Of a stretch of 64,000 bases of DNA, positions 8,528 to 16,306 are shown piece by piece; the first letter of the stretch is position 1, and the number at the start of each line of letters is the position of its first letter. Origin of the DNA: Paenibacillus sp. FSL R7-0337 (GTDB lineage Bacteria; Bacillota; Bacilli; Paenibacillales; Paenibacillaceae). The stretch is taken from NCBI RefSeq assembly GCF_037969875.1, contig NZ_CP150218.1:2914001-2978000 (forward strand), written 5' to 3'. The notes beneath the pieces are model-generated. The model was not told the DNA's origin, did not search any database, and was given only the letters and a program-made list of their open reading frames with translations. A program made the translations under genes and the position numbers.

Positions 8528-9097
8528 TTGAAGGATAAACCCTACCACCACGGAAATTTACGCAACCAGCTCATTGAAGCAGGCATCAAGCTTATTAACA
8601 CCGACGGCATTAGCAGCTTCTCCCTGCGCAAGGTCGCAGCCGAATGTGAAGTCAGCCACACCGCGCCCTACAGCCATTTCAAAAATATAGATGAACTAAT
8701 AGCCGCCATGGGAGAGCATGTCACCGGGCAATTTATGGATTCGCTGCGTGTCTCCGTTCAAGGCCAGGAAGGTAAGTTTGAAGCGATCTCCCGGCTTGGG
8801 CAGGCCTATATTGATTTTTTCGTAGAGCATCCACAGTATTTCCAGTTTCTGTTCTACCATTCCGGCATAATCATTAATCTGGACAATTATGATGCTGACA
8901 GTTATCCGCCATTCGTCCTGTTCAGGACTACAGCCTTTGAAGTGTTCCGCAGCAACGGTCTGCCAGAGACCGAGTTCACCCCTCAGCTAATCACACTCTG
9001 GTCCATGGTGCATGGAATTACGGCATTGCTTACCAATAACGGGGTTAAGTATTCGGGCAACTGGCGCGATCTGCTGGAGCTTAAATCTATCTTTTAA
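8528..9097 (+). CDS. TetR/AcrR-family transcriptional regulator
   Basis: 189-residue regulator. Residues about 8-55 form the TetR helix-turn-helix (ISSFSLRKVAAECEVSHTAPYSHFKN), followed by an all-helical ligand-binding domain that is not diagnostic of a ligand. The start is TTG 8528, preceded by AAGGAAAGGAAG. It is followed after 12 bases by two flavodoxin-fold genes, so the three probably form one operon. Its promoter carries two dyads that fit autoregulation. By analogy with similar operons the ligand may be a quinone, nitro compound or other electrophile; that is inference. Confidence 0.9.
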   Translation: MKDKPYHHGNLRNQLIEAGIKLINTDGISSFSLRKVAAECEVSHTAPYSHFKNIDELIAAMGEHVTGQFMDSLRVSVQGQEGKFEAISRLGQAYIDFFVEHPQYFQFLFYHSGIIINLDNYDADSYPPFVLFRTTAFEVFRSNGLPETEFTPQLITLWSMVHGITALLTNNGVKYSGNWRDLLELKSIF

Positions 9098-9109
9098 GGA
9101 GATGAAGTC

Positions 9110-9619
9110 TTGAGAACGATCATACACGATCTGCAGGAGCAAGAATTCAAGGGCTGGCTGGGGGATATGGCACAAGAGGAAGTAACGGTCATCTCGGATA
9201 GCGGTGCAATTCATTCATGCATGGGCTGCTTCGGCTGCTGGACCCGGACTCCCGGGACATGCGTTATTAAGAGAGATGGCTACGACAATCTGGGCGAGCT
9301 GTTCTCGCGCAGCGATGAACTCACGATCATCAGTAAATGTATGTACGGCAGCTATAGCCCCTTTGTGGTGAATGTGCTGAACCGGAGTATCTCCTACGTC
9401 CTTCCCTATTTTGTAACCAAAGATGGAGCGACCCGTCACCGCAGCCGCTATGATCACCAGTTCACACTCTCGGTGCATTTCTACGGCGACGACATTACGG
9501 AGGCTGAGCAGGATACAGCGAGAAGGCTCGTTGCAGCTAATAGCATGAATCTGTATTCGGCAGGCAATAACGTATTTTTCCATACCAGTCCGCAGAGCAT
9601 TAGGGAGGTCCTGCAATGA
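9110..9619 (+). CDS. Flavodoxin-fold oxidoreductase-like protein without the usual FMN P-loop
   Basis: 169 residues related to NAD(P)H-dependent FMN reductases. The conserved cysteine segment SCMGCFGCWTRTPGTC is present (about residues 37-53), as in iron-sulfur flavoproteins and related reductases, followed by the usual loop before the dimer-forming helices. The N-terminal GSPR-like phosphate-binding loop that normally opens these proteins is missing; the protein starts MRTIIHDLQEQEFKGWLG. Start TTG 9110 follows AAGGAGATGAAG. Its stop overlaps the next gene by four bases (ATGA), which implies translational coupling, and the partner does have the P-loop. A two-subunit enzyme is possible (inference). 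Confidence 0.75.
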   Translation: MRTIIHDLQEQEFKGWLGDMAQEEVTVISDSGAIHSCMGCFGCWTRTPGTCVIKRDGYDNLGELFSRSDELTIISKCMYGSYSPFVVNVLNRSISYVLPYFVTKDGATRHRSRYDHQFTLSVHFYGDDITEAEQDTARRLVAANSMNLYSAGNNVFFHTSPQSIREVLQ

Positions 9620-10254
9620 ACATTGCCATGATTAACGGCAGCCCCAAGCCTACCGGCAGTAACTCAGGCCTTCTGCTGGGGATGCTGGAGCCGCTGATTG
9701 CAGACGGGAACGAGCTGCACGCCTATACGCCGAATAAAAGACCGCTCACTCCAGAAGAGTACAGCGAGCTATGCCGCATGGATGTGCTGGTCCTGGCTTT
9801 CCCGCTCTATAATGACGGTATCCCCTCGCATCTGTTCCAGCTCCTGGTTACCCTCGAAGGATACCTAAAGACAGAGCGCGAACGGGAGATATACGTCTAT
9901 GCACTAATTAACAACGGCTTCTATGAAGGTGAGCAAAACCAGATTGCGCTTGATATCCTCAGACACTGGTGCGAGCGCGCCGGGGTTCACTTCGGGCAAG
10001 GCATCGGCCACGGCGCCGGCGAAATGCTGGGCTCTCTGGGGAAGGTACCGCTCGGCCGGGGCCCGCTGAAGAATCTGGGCCGCGCCATGCACAGCCTGGC
10101 CGGGAACATCCAGTCCCGGAATTCCGGGGAATCTCTGTTGATCAACCCCAACTTCCCGCGCTTCGCCTGGAAATTCAATGCCACGCACTTCTTCTGGCAC
10201 GGGACGGCCCGGAAGAACGGGCTGAAGCCGAAGGACCTGCGGCGGCGGATGTAG
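9616..10254 (+). CDS. NAD(P)H-dependent flavodoxin-fold oxidoreductase
   Basis: 212 residues. The N-terminus MNIAMINGSPKPTGSNS is the FMN phosphate-binding loop of the flavodoxin-like reductases, and FPLYNDGIPSHLFQLL (about residues 60-76) is the second flavin-contacting segment. The C-terminal part, rich in Arg and Lys and ending KPKDLRRRM, is not typical of the short reductases. It overlaps the upstream gene by four bases and is the last gene of the TetR operon. The substrate is unknown. Confidence 0.75.
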   Translation: MNIAMINGSPKPTGSNSGLLLGMLEPLIADGNELHAYTPNKRPLTPEEYSELCRMDVLVLAFPLYNDGIPSHLFQLLVTLEGYLKTEREREIYVYALINNGFYEGEQNQIALDILRHWCERAGVHFGQGIGHGAGEMLGSLGKVPLGRGPLKNLGRAMHSLAGNIQSRNSGESLLINPNFPRFAWKFNATHFFWHGTARKNGLKPKDLRRRM

Positions 10255-10304
10255 GCCGGCGATGATTTCCGGTGGCAGGTGGGAATCTCCATTCCCGGAC
10301 GAAG

Positions 10305-11561
10305 CTACTGAACTTGATGACGCTTAAAAGCGCGTCCGATAAATGGAAGACATATTATAGTGACCATCACATATAACCCAACCCTCATGGTGATTACACT
10401 TATTGTTAGACCTGGTAAAGGGTACGAAAAATATGAAGAATACTCTGCTGGGAATACTGGTTGCACTGCCATGTAGGGAAGCAGCATAAGCATATGATTC
10501 AATACGCCGTTCGATCCGCTAAGTCCTAAGAAGACAGGCAGCAAAACAATTAACACATCAATGACAAGGACTACAAATGCTGTTTTCATCTTGGCGGACA
10601 ACAAGAGGGTTACTGAAATCATTCCGAACAGTACCGAATAAAGTATACCCGTCCATATCAATGCTGCTTCAAGCATGGTGAACGAGTAGGGAATAGTAAC
10701 ATTCAGAATTTGCAATGGCAAGTCCCAGCCATCCATTCCAAACGCCACAAGCTGAATACCGGCAGCCAATCCCAGATGAATGCTAAAAATCAGTAAGCCA
10801 TAGAGGAAAGCTGCCGCAATCTTTGCTTTTATCAGCATGGATTTTCCATATCGGGTAGATAGAATGACGCTGTCTGCGCCTGTTTGATACTCTCCTGCAA
10901 ATACAGGAGCAACACAAATGCAAATGGCTATAATAGATACAATCAGCAGTTCGAAGCACTGAAATAGGCTTTTCCAGCCGGCATGGTAACCATATACGTA
11001 AGGAGCGTCTACCTGGCTGTTCTTGGCATTCCAGAAGGCCTTCTCTTGAGTTGAATATGTCCAGTCGGAAAAATCCATATTCAAATAACTGGTCACCTTA
11101 TCTTCGCGGGCCTTATAGAATTCACCAGCTTCTTCGGACTTCAGGTCCCGGAGGACTGTAAGACCGTTATCTGTAACCTGAGGCTCCAAAAAAGCATCAT
11201 CAATCATCTTGTAGTAGGAGTAATATGGCAATACGTAACGGGTAAACATATCTTCCTTCAATTTCAACTGACTTCCATCTTTGACCACATTCTCAGATTT
11301 AGAGAATAATGCCTGGTAGGAGGCAATATCCTTTGCCACCCGCTCTTCGGTTAACATGCCTGCAAGCTCTCGGGCATACTCCTTCTCAAGCTGGATAGCG
11401 GCAATGCCAGTGACCTGGTGACCGTCCCGCTCCAGTGAAATATAGCTTTTGACGGGTAGAATAAATAAGAGCAAGGTTAGTGATAAGCTGACCAGAACTA
11501 CGACTAAATTCATTCGCTTCTTGGCAATTTTCATGAATTCGTATTTGAATAAGCTATTCAT
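10305..11561 (-). CDS. ABC-2 type transporter permease
   Basis: 418-residue membrane subunit. One membrane segment near the N-terminus (about 18-37) is followed by a long extracytoplasmic loop of roughly 150 residues, then five or six further segments (from about 205 to 410, for example LLIVSIIAICICVAPVFAG). This is the layout of ABC-2 permeases that pair with a separate ATPase, as in bacitracin-type and lantibiotic immunity transporters. Its ATG overlaps the stop of the ATPase gene by one base (TAATG). Immunity to, or export of, the nearby peptide is inference from context. Confidence 0.8.
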   Translation of the reverse strand: MNSLFKYEFMKIAKKRMNLVVVLVSLSLTLLLFILPVKSYISLERDGHQVTGIAAIQLEKEYARELAGMLTEERVAKDIASYQALFSKSENVVKDGSQLKLKEDMFTRYVLPYYSYYKMIDDAFLEPQVTDNGLTVLRDLKSEEAGEFYKAREDKVTSYLNMDFSDWTYSTQEKAFWNAKNSQVDAPYVYGYHAGWKSLFQCFELLIVSIIAICICVAPVFAGEYQTGADSVILSTRYGKSMLIKAKIAAAFLYGLLIFSIHLGLAAGIQLVAFGMDGWDLPLQILNVTIPYSFTMLEAALIWTGILYSVLFGMISVTLLLSAKMKTAFVVLVIDVLIVLLPVFLGLSGSNGVLNHMLMLLPYMAVQPVFPAEYSSYFSYPLPGLTISVITMRVGLYVMVTIICLPFIGRAFKRHQVQ

Positions 11562-12448
11562 TAGAGCCCCCTGTATTCCTTCATATTGTTATGAAAATGG
11601 TACAAATACAGATCCTCAAGTGTAGGTGCCTCATTCAAGGCTCCCTCCATAGGAATCGTATCACTGAGTACACGGAGGACAACCCTGTCATCCTCTCCAT
11701 GATGCAGGTTGGCTACACAGAATGAACGACTGGCCGCTTCCGCCTCCTTCTTCTGCAATACGCACCTCCATACCTTGCCATCCATTTCATGTGCGATGCG
11801 GTCAGCCGGACGATTAATAAGCAGCTTGCCATCCTTAATCATTAAAATGGTATCGGAGATGTATTCGAGATCGGATACAATATGCGTAGACAATATAACG
11901 ATTTTATCTTTGGCGAAGTTTGCAATTAAATTTCGGAAATGTACCCGCTCTTTCGGATCAAGTCCGGCAGTAGGTTCGTCCAACACCAATATGCGCGGGT
12001 CGTTAAGAACGGCTTGAGCAATTCCCAACCGCTGCTTCATACCACCCGAGAATGTACGTATTTTCTTAGCGGAAACTTCAGTTAGCCCAACCATCGCCAG
12101 TAATTCCGAACTACGGATTCTGGCATCCTGCGGGGATATTCCCTTCAGTGCGGCAACATAGAGCATGAAATCCTTGGCGGTGAAATCCGGATAATAACCG
12201 AAATCCTGCGGAAGATATCCAAGGGCGCTACGGTAATTCTCACCTAAATCCTCAAGCGTTCTTCCATCCAAATAAACAGAGCCCTGTGTAGGCTTAAGTA
12301 CACCACAGATCATACGCATCAGAGTTGTCTTTCCAGCCCCATTCGCTCCCAGCATGCCGTATACTCCAGCCTGCATTTGAATTGACATTTGATCGACTGC
12401 AGTTTTACGGCCAAATTGCTTTGTGAGTTTATCCAATACTAATTCCAT
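11561..12448 (-). CDS. ABC transporter ATP-binding protein
   Basis: 295 residues with all ABC ATPase motifs: Walker A GANGAGKTT (34-42), Q-loop in GYLPQDFGYYP, signature FSGGMKQRLG, Walker B ILVLDEPTAGLD and the H-switch LSTHIVSD. The ATG at 12448 is chosen because GGGGAGGATGGAGT directly precedes it; an open frame runs 13 codons further upstream without such a site. It is of the BcrA/NatA-like drug and peptide class and is translationally coupled to the permease. It lies directly downstream of a VanRSZ-like operon, with a terminator between. Confidence 0.88.
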   Translation of the reverse strand: MELVLDKLTKQFGRKTAVDQMSIQMQAGVYGMLGANGAGKTTLMRMICGVLKPTQGSVYLDGRTLEDLGENYRSALGYLPQDFGYYPDFTAKDFMLYVAALKGISPQDARIRSSELLAMVGLTEVSAKKIRTFSGGMKQRLGIAQAVLNDPRILVLDEPTAGLDPKERVHFRNLIANFAKDKIVILSTHIVSDLEYISDTILMIKDGKLLINRPADRIAHEMDGKVWRCVLQKKEAEAASRSFCVANLHHGEDDRVVLRVLSDTIPMEGALNEAPTLEDLYLYHFHNNMKEYRGL

Positions 12449-12489
12449 ACTCCATCCTCCCCAGAAGCTTGTAAATTCCGAATACATAC

Positions 12490-12544
12490 AAAAATCTGCT
12501 TACCCAAGATTAATTTTATCTCGGATAAGCAGATTGAACTTTAA
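12490..12544 (-). terminator. Terminator after vanZ-like gene
   Basis: ATCTGCTTA (12494-12502) pairs with TAAGCAGAT (12536-12544). On the minus strand the stem is followed by TTTTTG, giving an intrinsic terminator 41 bases after the VanZ-like stop. The ABC transporter genes therefore probably have their own promoter. Confidence 0.75.
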
Positions 12545-12584
12545 TATTGCATCGTTATTTTATTTAGAAAATCCTAAGAAAGTA

Positions 12585-13139
12585 TTAAGATTTATTTCTA
12601 CTTGGTCCGGGAGTACGCTTAGAGCGCTGAAGGTAGCTGAAGCTAACCTTAAACAAGCAATAGCCCAGCATTCCTCCTATCAGGTTCAGGAGAATATCAT
12701 CAATATCTGCAGACGCCCCCAGAAAATATTGCACAAACTCAATCATGAAGCTTACAGTAAAGACTATCATTGCGCTTCGCCCGAAAGACCTCAGCCTTGA
12801 AAATAACAAGGGTAGAGAGCAGCCGAATGGAATAAACATAATGATATTGGCAACAGCCTGCACAAGCATCTTCTCCTCAGACATGCCTTCTGAAGCCCTG
12901 AGCCAGCTTAAGGGAATAAGATTCAAATGATAGACCTTCGGATGGAAAGCGTCTTCCCCCCATGCGGAGAAAATTGTAGCATACAGCACAATAAGACAAG
13001 CTCCGGCAAATAATAATATGCTCAGTTGCCGGACTACACTCACTCTCTCCTTCAATAAGAAAAACACCGGCAGATAGAGCACTGCAACTGCGGCAATCAA
13101 TATTCCTCCGATGATGAAATAGCCTATTAAATCAGCCAT
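12585..13139 (-). CDS. vanZ: VanZ-family membrane protein
   Basis: 184 residues with about four or five membrane segments. The family motif is clear: NIIMFIPFG in the middle and IEFVQYF...ADIDDILLNLIGG near the C-terminus. VanZ of Tn1546 gives low-level teicoplanin resistance; other family members act on lipoglycopeptide susceptibility or are uncharacterised. The ATG at 13139 is chosen for its site CAAGGAGGTTAAT; an in-frame extension upstream runs into the kinase gene and has no site. Its start follows the kinase stop by one base, so the three genes (regulator, kinase, VanZ) form one operon. The symbol is by family only. Confidence 0.85.
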   Translation of the reverse strand: MADLIGYFIIGGILIAAVAVLYLPVFFLLKERVSVVRQLSILLFAGACLIVLYATIFSAWGEDAFHPKVYHLNLIPLSWLRASEGMSEEKMLVQAVANIIMFIPFGCSLPLLFSRLRSFGRSAMIVFTVSFMIEFVQYFLGASADIDDILLNLIGGMLGYCLFKVSFSYLQRSKRTPGPSRNKS

Positions 13140-13140
13140 A

Positions 13141-14289
13141 TTAACCTCCTTGTGAGAAAAGCGGCAGCCGGACACAGAATACTGTTGTCCCTTGGCCGCT
13201 CTGCAGGTCAATCTCTCCCCCGTGCCGGGTAATAATTTCTCTGGTAATAGCAAGCCCAAGACCTGACCCTCCGGTCTTCGTAGAACGCGCATCATTCAAA
13301 CGGTAGAACTTTTCAAATATTTTATCCTGTTTATCATCCGGAATCATCGCTCCGATGTTCATGAAGGTAATAATTGCCCTACCCTCAAGAGTCTTCGCGG
13401 ATACCTCAATCGTGCTGTTATCATCACTGTAGGCGATGGCATTCTTGAGAATATTATTGAATGCCCGCGCCAATTTATCAGAATCACCATGAACCGTTAT
13501 CGTATCCTCCACCTCAACAATCATCTTCTTCCCGGCGGGTGATAGTATAGGATAGAATTCATCCGGCATTTGGACCAGCATATAAGAGATATCGACAAGC
13601 TGCTGATTCAATTGGAAGGTCTGCTGATTATACCGTTCAACTTCAAAAAAATCATTGATTAAACGCTCCAGGTGATACGCCTTATCCAACGCTATTTTCA
13701 TATAATGCTGCTGCTGCTCATACGGCAAATTGGGAGTTTCATTCAATAAGCTTAAATATCCAAGGACAGAAGTGAGCGGTGTTTTTATATCATGCGCCAG
13801 ATACATCACAAGATCTCTTTTGTTCTGCTCAGTCACCTGTACCTCCAGAGCACGGTTTTGCAGAGTTTGCTTAACAAATATCAGCTTCTGCTCCATTGAA
13901 GACATCTCCGGCGACAGCTTGATCTCCGCATCATCTTGGATTAAAGCATCGACTCCTGTATCGACCTCATTAAAGTACTTAGTAAACCAAGATAGTGAAA
14001 AATAAAAAAACAGTAAAAAAAATGCTGATATGACAGTCAGCATAATGATCTCCCAATGTTCACGAAGAGCACTATTGTAAATTGAAAGCGCCTGTTCATA
14101 CTCATATCCTGTAAAGAATTGCAACAGCCGGACACCCTCCTCGCCCAGCCTTCCCCGCACTAATAGATACAGCCCATCCACTGCCACAAGAGCAAGAGCA
14201 ATCAATACAAGCATCCTAATAAATACTTTCGCTCTCAGCTTTGAGTATTTCAGGGTCAATGGCTTTTTACGCTTCAATTTTATATCCAA
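13141..14289 (-). CDS. vanS: VanS-like sensor histidine kinase
   Basis: 382-residue membrane kinase. Two membrane segments (about 24-44 and 81-101) flank a short outer loop of under 40 residues, as in VanA-type VanS. H166 in MYLAHDIKTPLTS is the phosphorylated histidine; NNILKNAIAYS is the N-box and GGSGLGLAI the G2 box. Local sequences (DKAYHLERLINDFFEVERYN, QMPDEFYPILSPAGKK) resemble enterococcal VanS strongly. The start is TTG inside the regulator gene, giving MDIKLKRKK, the same overlapped arrangement as I recall for vanR/vanS of Tn1546 (MVIKLKNKK). Signal likely a cell-wall antibiotic; no vanHAX is present. Confidence 0.85.
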   Translation of the reverse strand: MDIKLKRKKPLTLKYSKLRAKVFIRMLVLIALALVAVDGLYLLVRGRLGEEGVRLLQFFTGYEYEQALSIYNSALREHWEIIMLTVISAFFLLFFYFSLSWFTKYFNEVDTGVDALIQDDAEIKLSPEMSSMEQKLIFVKQTLQNRALEVQVTEQNKRDLVMYLAHDIKTPLTSVLGYLSLLNETPNLPYEQQQHYMKIALDKAYHLERLINDFFEVERYNQQTFQLNQQLVDISYMLVQMPDEFYPILSPAGKKMIVEVEDTITVHGDSDKLARAFNNILKNAIAYSDDNSTIEVSAKTLEGRAIITFMNIGAMIPDDKQDKIFEKFYRLNDARSTKTGGSGLGLAITREIITRHGGEIDLQSGQGTTVFCVRLPLFSQGG

Positions 14290-14962
14290 CTCCCCAGATT
14301 GTCCGAATCCATTTCGGATGGTCTACGGAATCCTTCATTTTTTCACGCAGATGCCGGATATGCACAGTGATCGTATTGTTGTTTTTATTGTAATATTCAT
14401 TTCCCCATATCGCATGAAATAACTGCTCGGAGCTAACCACTCTTCCCCTATGCTCACACAGCATTCTGAGAATCGAAAATTCAGTGGGTGTAAGAGACAA
14501 GGCCTCTTCGTTCAGCCAGCACTCGTGCGTGTCCACATTCATACGTAAGCCCGAATAGGATATGATGCCTTCGTCCGACTTAGATATGGACCGGTACTTT
14601 GTATACCTGCGCAACTGCGCTTTCACACGTGCAACCATTTCAAGCGGACGGAACGGCTTGGTTATATAATCATCCGCTCCCAGAGTAAGACCAGTAATTT
14701 TGTCCGTCTCTTCATCCTTGGCCGTTAGCATAATGACAGGAAAATGGTGATTCTCCCGAATACGCTGGCATACCATAAACCCGTTAAGATCCGGGAGCAT
14801 AATATCCAGAATAGCGAGATCAACTTGTTCGCGCTCAATATAGTCTAGAGCATCTTGCCCATTATCAAATTTTGCAACATTGTAATTTTCATTTTTCAGA
14901 TAAATTTCAATAAGATCGGTGATGGCTTGCTCATCATCCACCACTACAATATTTTCAATCAT
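14267..14962 (-). CDS. vanR: VanR-like OmpR-family response regulator
   Basis: 231 residues: receiver domain with acidic residues DDE (9-11), phosphoacceptor D53 in LAILDIMLPD and lysine in ITKPFRP, then a winged-helix domain ending WGVGYKIEA. Much of it reads like enterococcal VanR (ADDYITKPFRPLE, NNTITVHIRHLREKM). ATG 14962 is chosen because GGCAGGTGAT lies seven bases upstream; the upstream ATG at 14983 has no site. Its 3' end overlaps the kinase by 23 bp. A promoter with 11-bp-spaced direct repeats lies upstream. Confidence 0.87.
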   Translation of the reverse strand: MIENIVVVDDEQAITDLIEIYLKNENYNVAKFDNGQDALDYIEREQVDLAILDIMLPDLNGFMVCQRIRENHHFPVIMLTAKDEETDKITGLTLGADDYITKPFRPLEMVARVKAQLRRYTKYRSISKSDEGIISYSGLRMNVDTHECWLNEEALSLTPTEFSILRMLCEHRGRVVSSEQLFHAIWGNEYYNKNNNTITVHIRHLREKMKDSVDHPKWIRTIWGVGYKIEA

Positions 14963-14998
14963 TTGGTTATCACCTGCCTTCATTGCATGAATACAGCC

Positions 14999-15052
14999 AT
15001 TGTAGCAGAAAATCCCAGGAGAGAATGTAGTATTTTTCTTATTAAATTCTTA
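14999..15052 (-). promoter_or_regulatory. Candidate VanR-like activated promoter
   Basis: On the minus strand TACAAT (14999-15004) is a good -10 box, but the -35 region is poor, as expected for an activated promoter. Just upstream, two copies of TAAGAA (core AAGAA at 15047-15051 and 15036-15040) lie exactly 11 bp apart, the spacing of OmpR/PhoB-type tandem sites. It lies in the 93-bp gap between the M16-like gene and the response regulator. Confidence 0.5.
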
Positions 15053-15055
15053 AGA

Positions 15056-16306
15056 TTATCCTAAAATAGCGTACATGCTTCCATTCAGCCATGCTTCATC
15101 AACTACTACCGCAATCTCTTCTCCCTGGTTAAGCCAAGCTGATATTTGCTCTAAAACCAGTTCACAAGATACCTCATTAAGAATCGAACAATATTCTTTC
15201 ATTGCATATATGGGTTCATGATAAAGAGCCGAAGATATTAATTCTTTCATAATCAGCTCTCGCGTTAGTTCGTTTTCCATAATTTGATTTCTGTAGGCTT
15301 TAATAATCTCCGGCAGCAAGTCATTGGCGGCTAACAAACTAATCGTTTCACGATAAATAAATCGGAAAATCTGATTGGTATATAACCCACTCTCAAGATT
15401 GATTGACATGGGAAAATAAATACAGAGAAATGTATAGAATTCATTGTAACGAAGCTTAGCGACATAGATAGCATCCGTTGAAAAGATTATCCGCAGACAA
15501 TAATCCAAAACTACAAGGCCGATATCCTTAACGACTTTTCCACGAGAACGATCTTCAGAGCCTGTCTGTGCTTCGTACACAAATAAGCTACACTTGGTAG
15601 CTTCTACTGTTCTGAATACATATTTATTAGCTACAGCACTGTACATAGGGGCTTGGCGCTCTTCATTTAATGGCTGAAATCGCTTGACAGTCCTGATAGT
15701 TTCCATATTATCACGGCAGCATTGTCTCAGCTTCTCGTCATTGCTCCAGCTTACCACTAAGATATGGGCTAACGCTCTACAGTATGTCCTTTGGTGGAAC
15801 GCTTGCATTTCCTCATAAGTAATATCATCCAGACAATCTTTGGTTCCCAGAGGTAACGAGTCAATCAGTTCAGAGTTATCCATCAGGATCTTGAACAGGT
15901 TGTGTGGATTATTCTCATTTAACCGCTCATATTCTTCATTGATATCTCTATAAGCCTCCTCCATATCGCTCTTTTTTAACAACCGCCCCGAGTAAATTTC
16001 TAGTAACAGTTTAATAGCCTGGCAGATATCATCCGTATTATCAGAACAAGTTATTTCATAGAGTGTTTTATCAAAATCCGTTGTTCCTTTAATCCTGAAC
16101 GGACCGGGAGCAATCTGCGAAGCATTCGCTAGAGAGAGAATGAGCATATGCTCCAGATAATGCGCTATCCCTTTGCATTCCCTATCATCAACAGAACCTA
16201 CTTTGACAGCTAGTGTAATGATGGCATCTTGGGCCTTAGCTTCTTTCCTGAAGTGTACATAATCCAAATTCAAATAATTATCCAAGTACAGACAGCCTTC
16301 CTTCAT
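15056..16306 (-). CDS. M16-type zinc peptidase of the peptide cluster
   Basis: 416 residues. The inverted zinc motif HxxEH is present as HYLEH (49-53), and the third ligand is expected in DINEEYERLNE (E124/E125), about 72 residues on, as in M16 peptidases. A second, inactive-like half follows (from about 210). M16 proteins in ribosomal peptide clusters, such as AlbE/AlbF of subtilosin, take part in leader removal or export; here only one is present, so it may act as a homodimer. ATG 16306 follows AGGAG by nine bases and lies inside the end of the ABC gene (29-bp overlap), implying coupled translation. The role in this cluster is inference. Confidence 0.75.
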   Translation of the reverse strand: MKEGCLYLDNYLNLDYVHFRKEAKAQDAIITLAVKVGSVDDRECKGIAHYLEHMLILSLANASQIAPGPFRIKGTTDFDKTLYEITCSDNTDDICQAIKLLLEIYSGRLLKKSDMEEAYRDINEEYERLNENNPHNLFKILMDNSELIDSLPLGTKDCLDDITYEEMQAFHQRTYCRALAHILVVSWSNDEKLRQCCRDNMETIRTVKRFQPLNEERQAPMYSAVANKYVFRTVEATKCSLFVYEAQTGSEDRSRGKVVKDIGLVVLDYCLRIIFSTDAIYVAKLRYNEFYTFLCIYFPMSINLESGLYTNQIFRFIYRETISLLAANDLLPEIIKAYRNQIMENELTRELIMKELISSALYHEPIYAMKEYCSILNEVSCELVLEQISAWLNQGEEIAVVVDEAWLNGSMYAILG

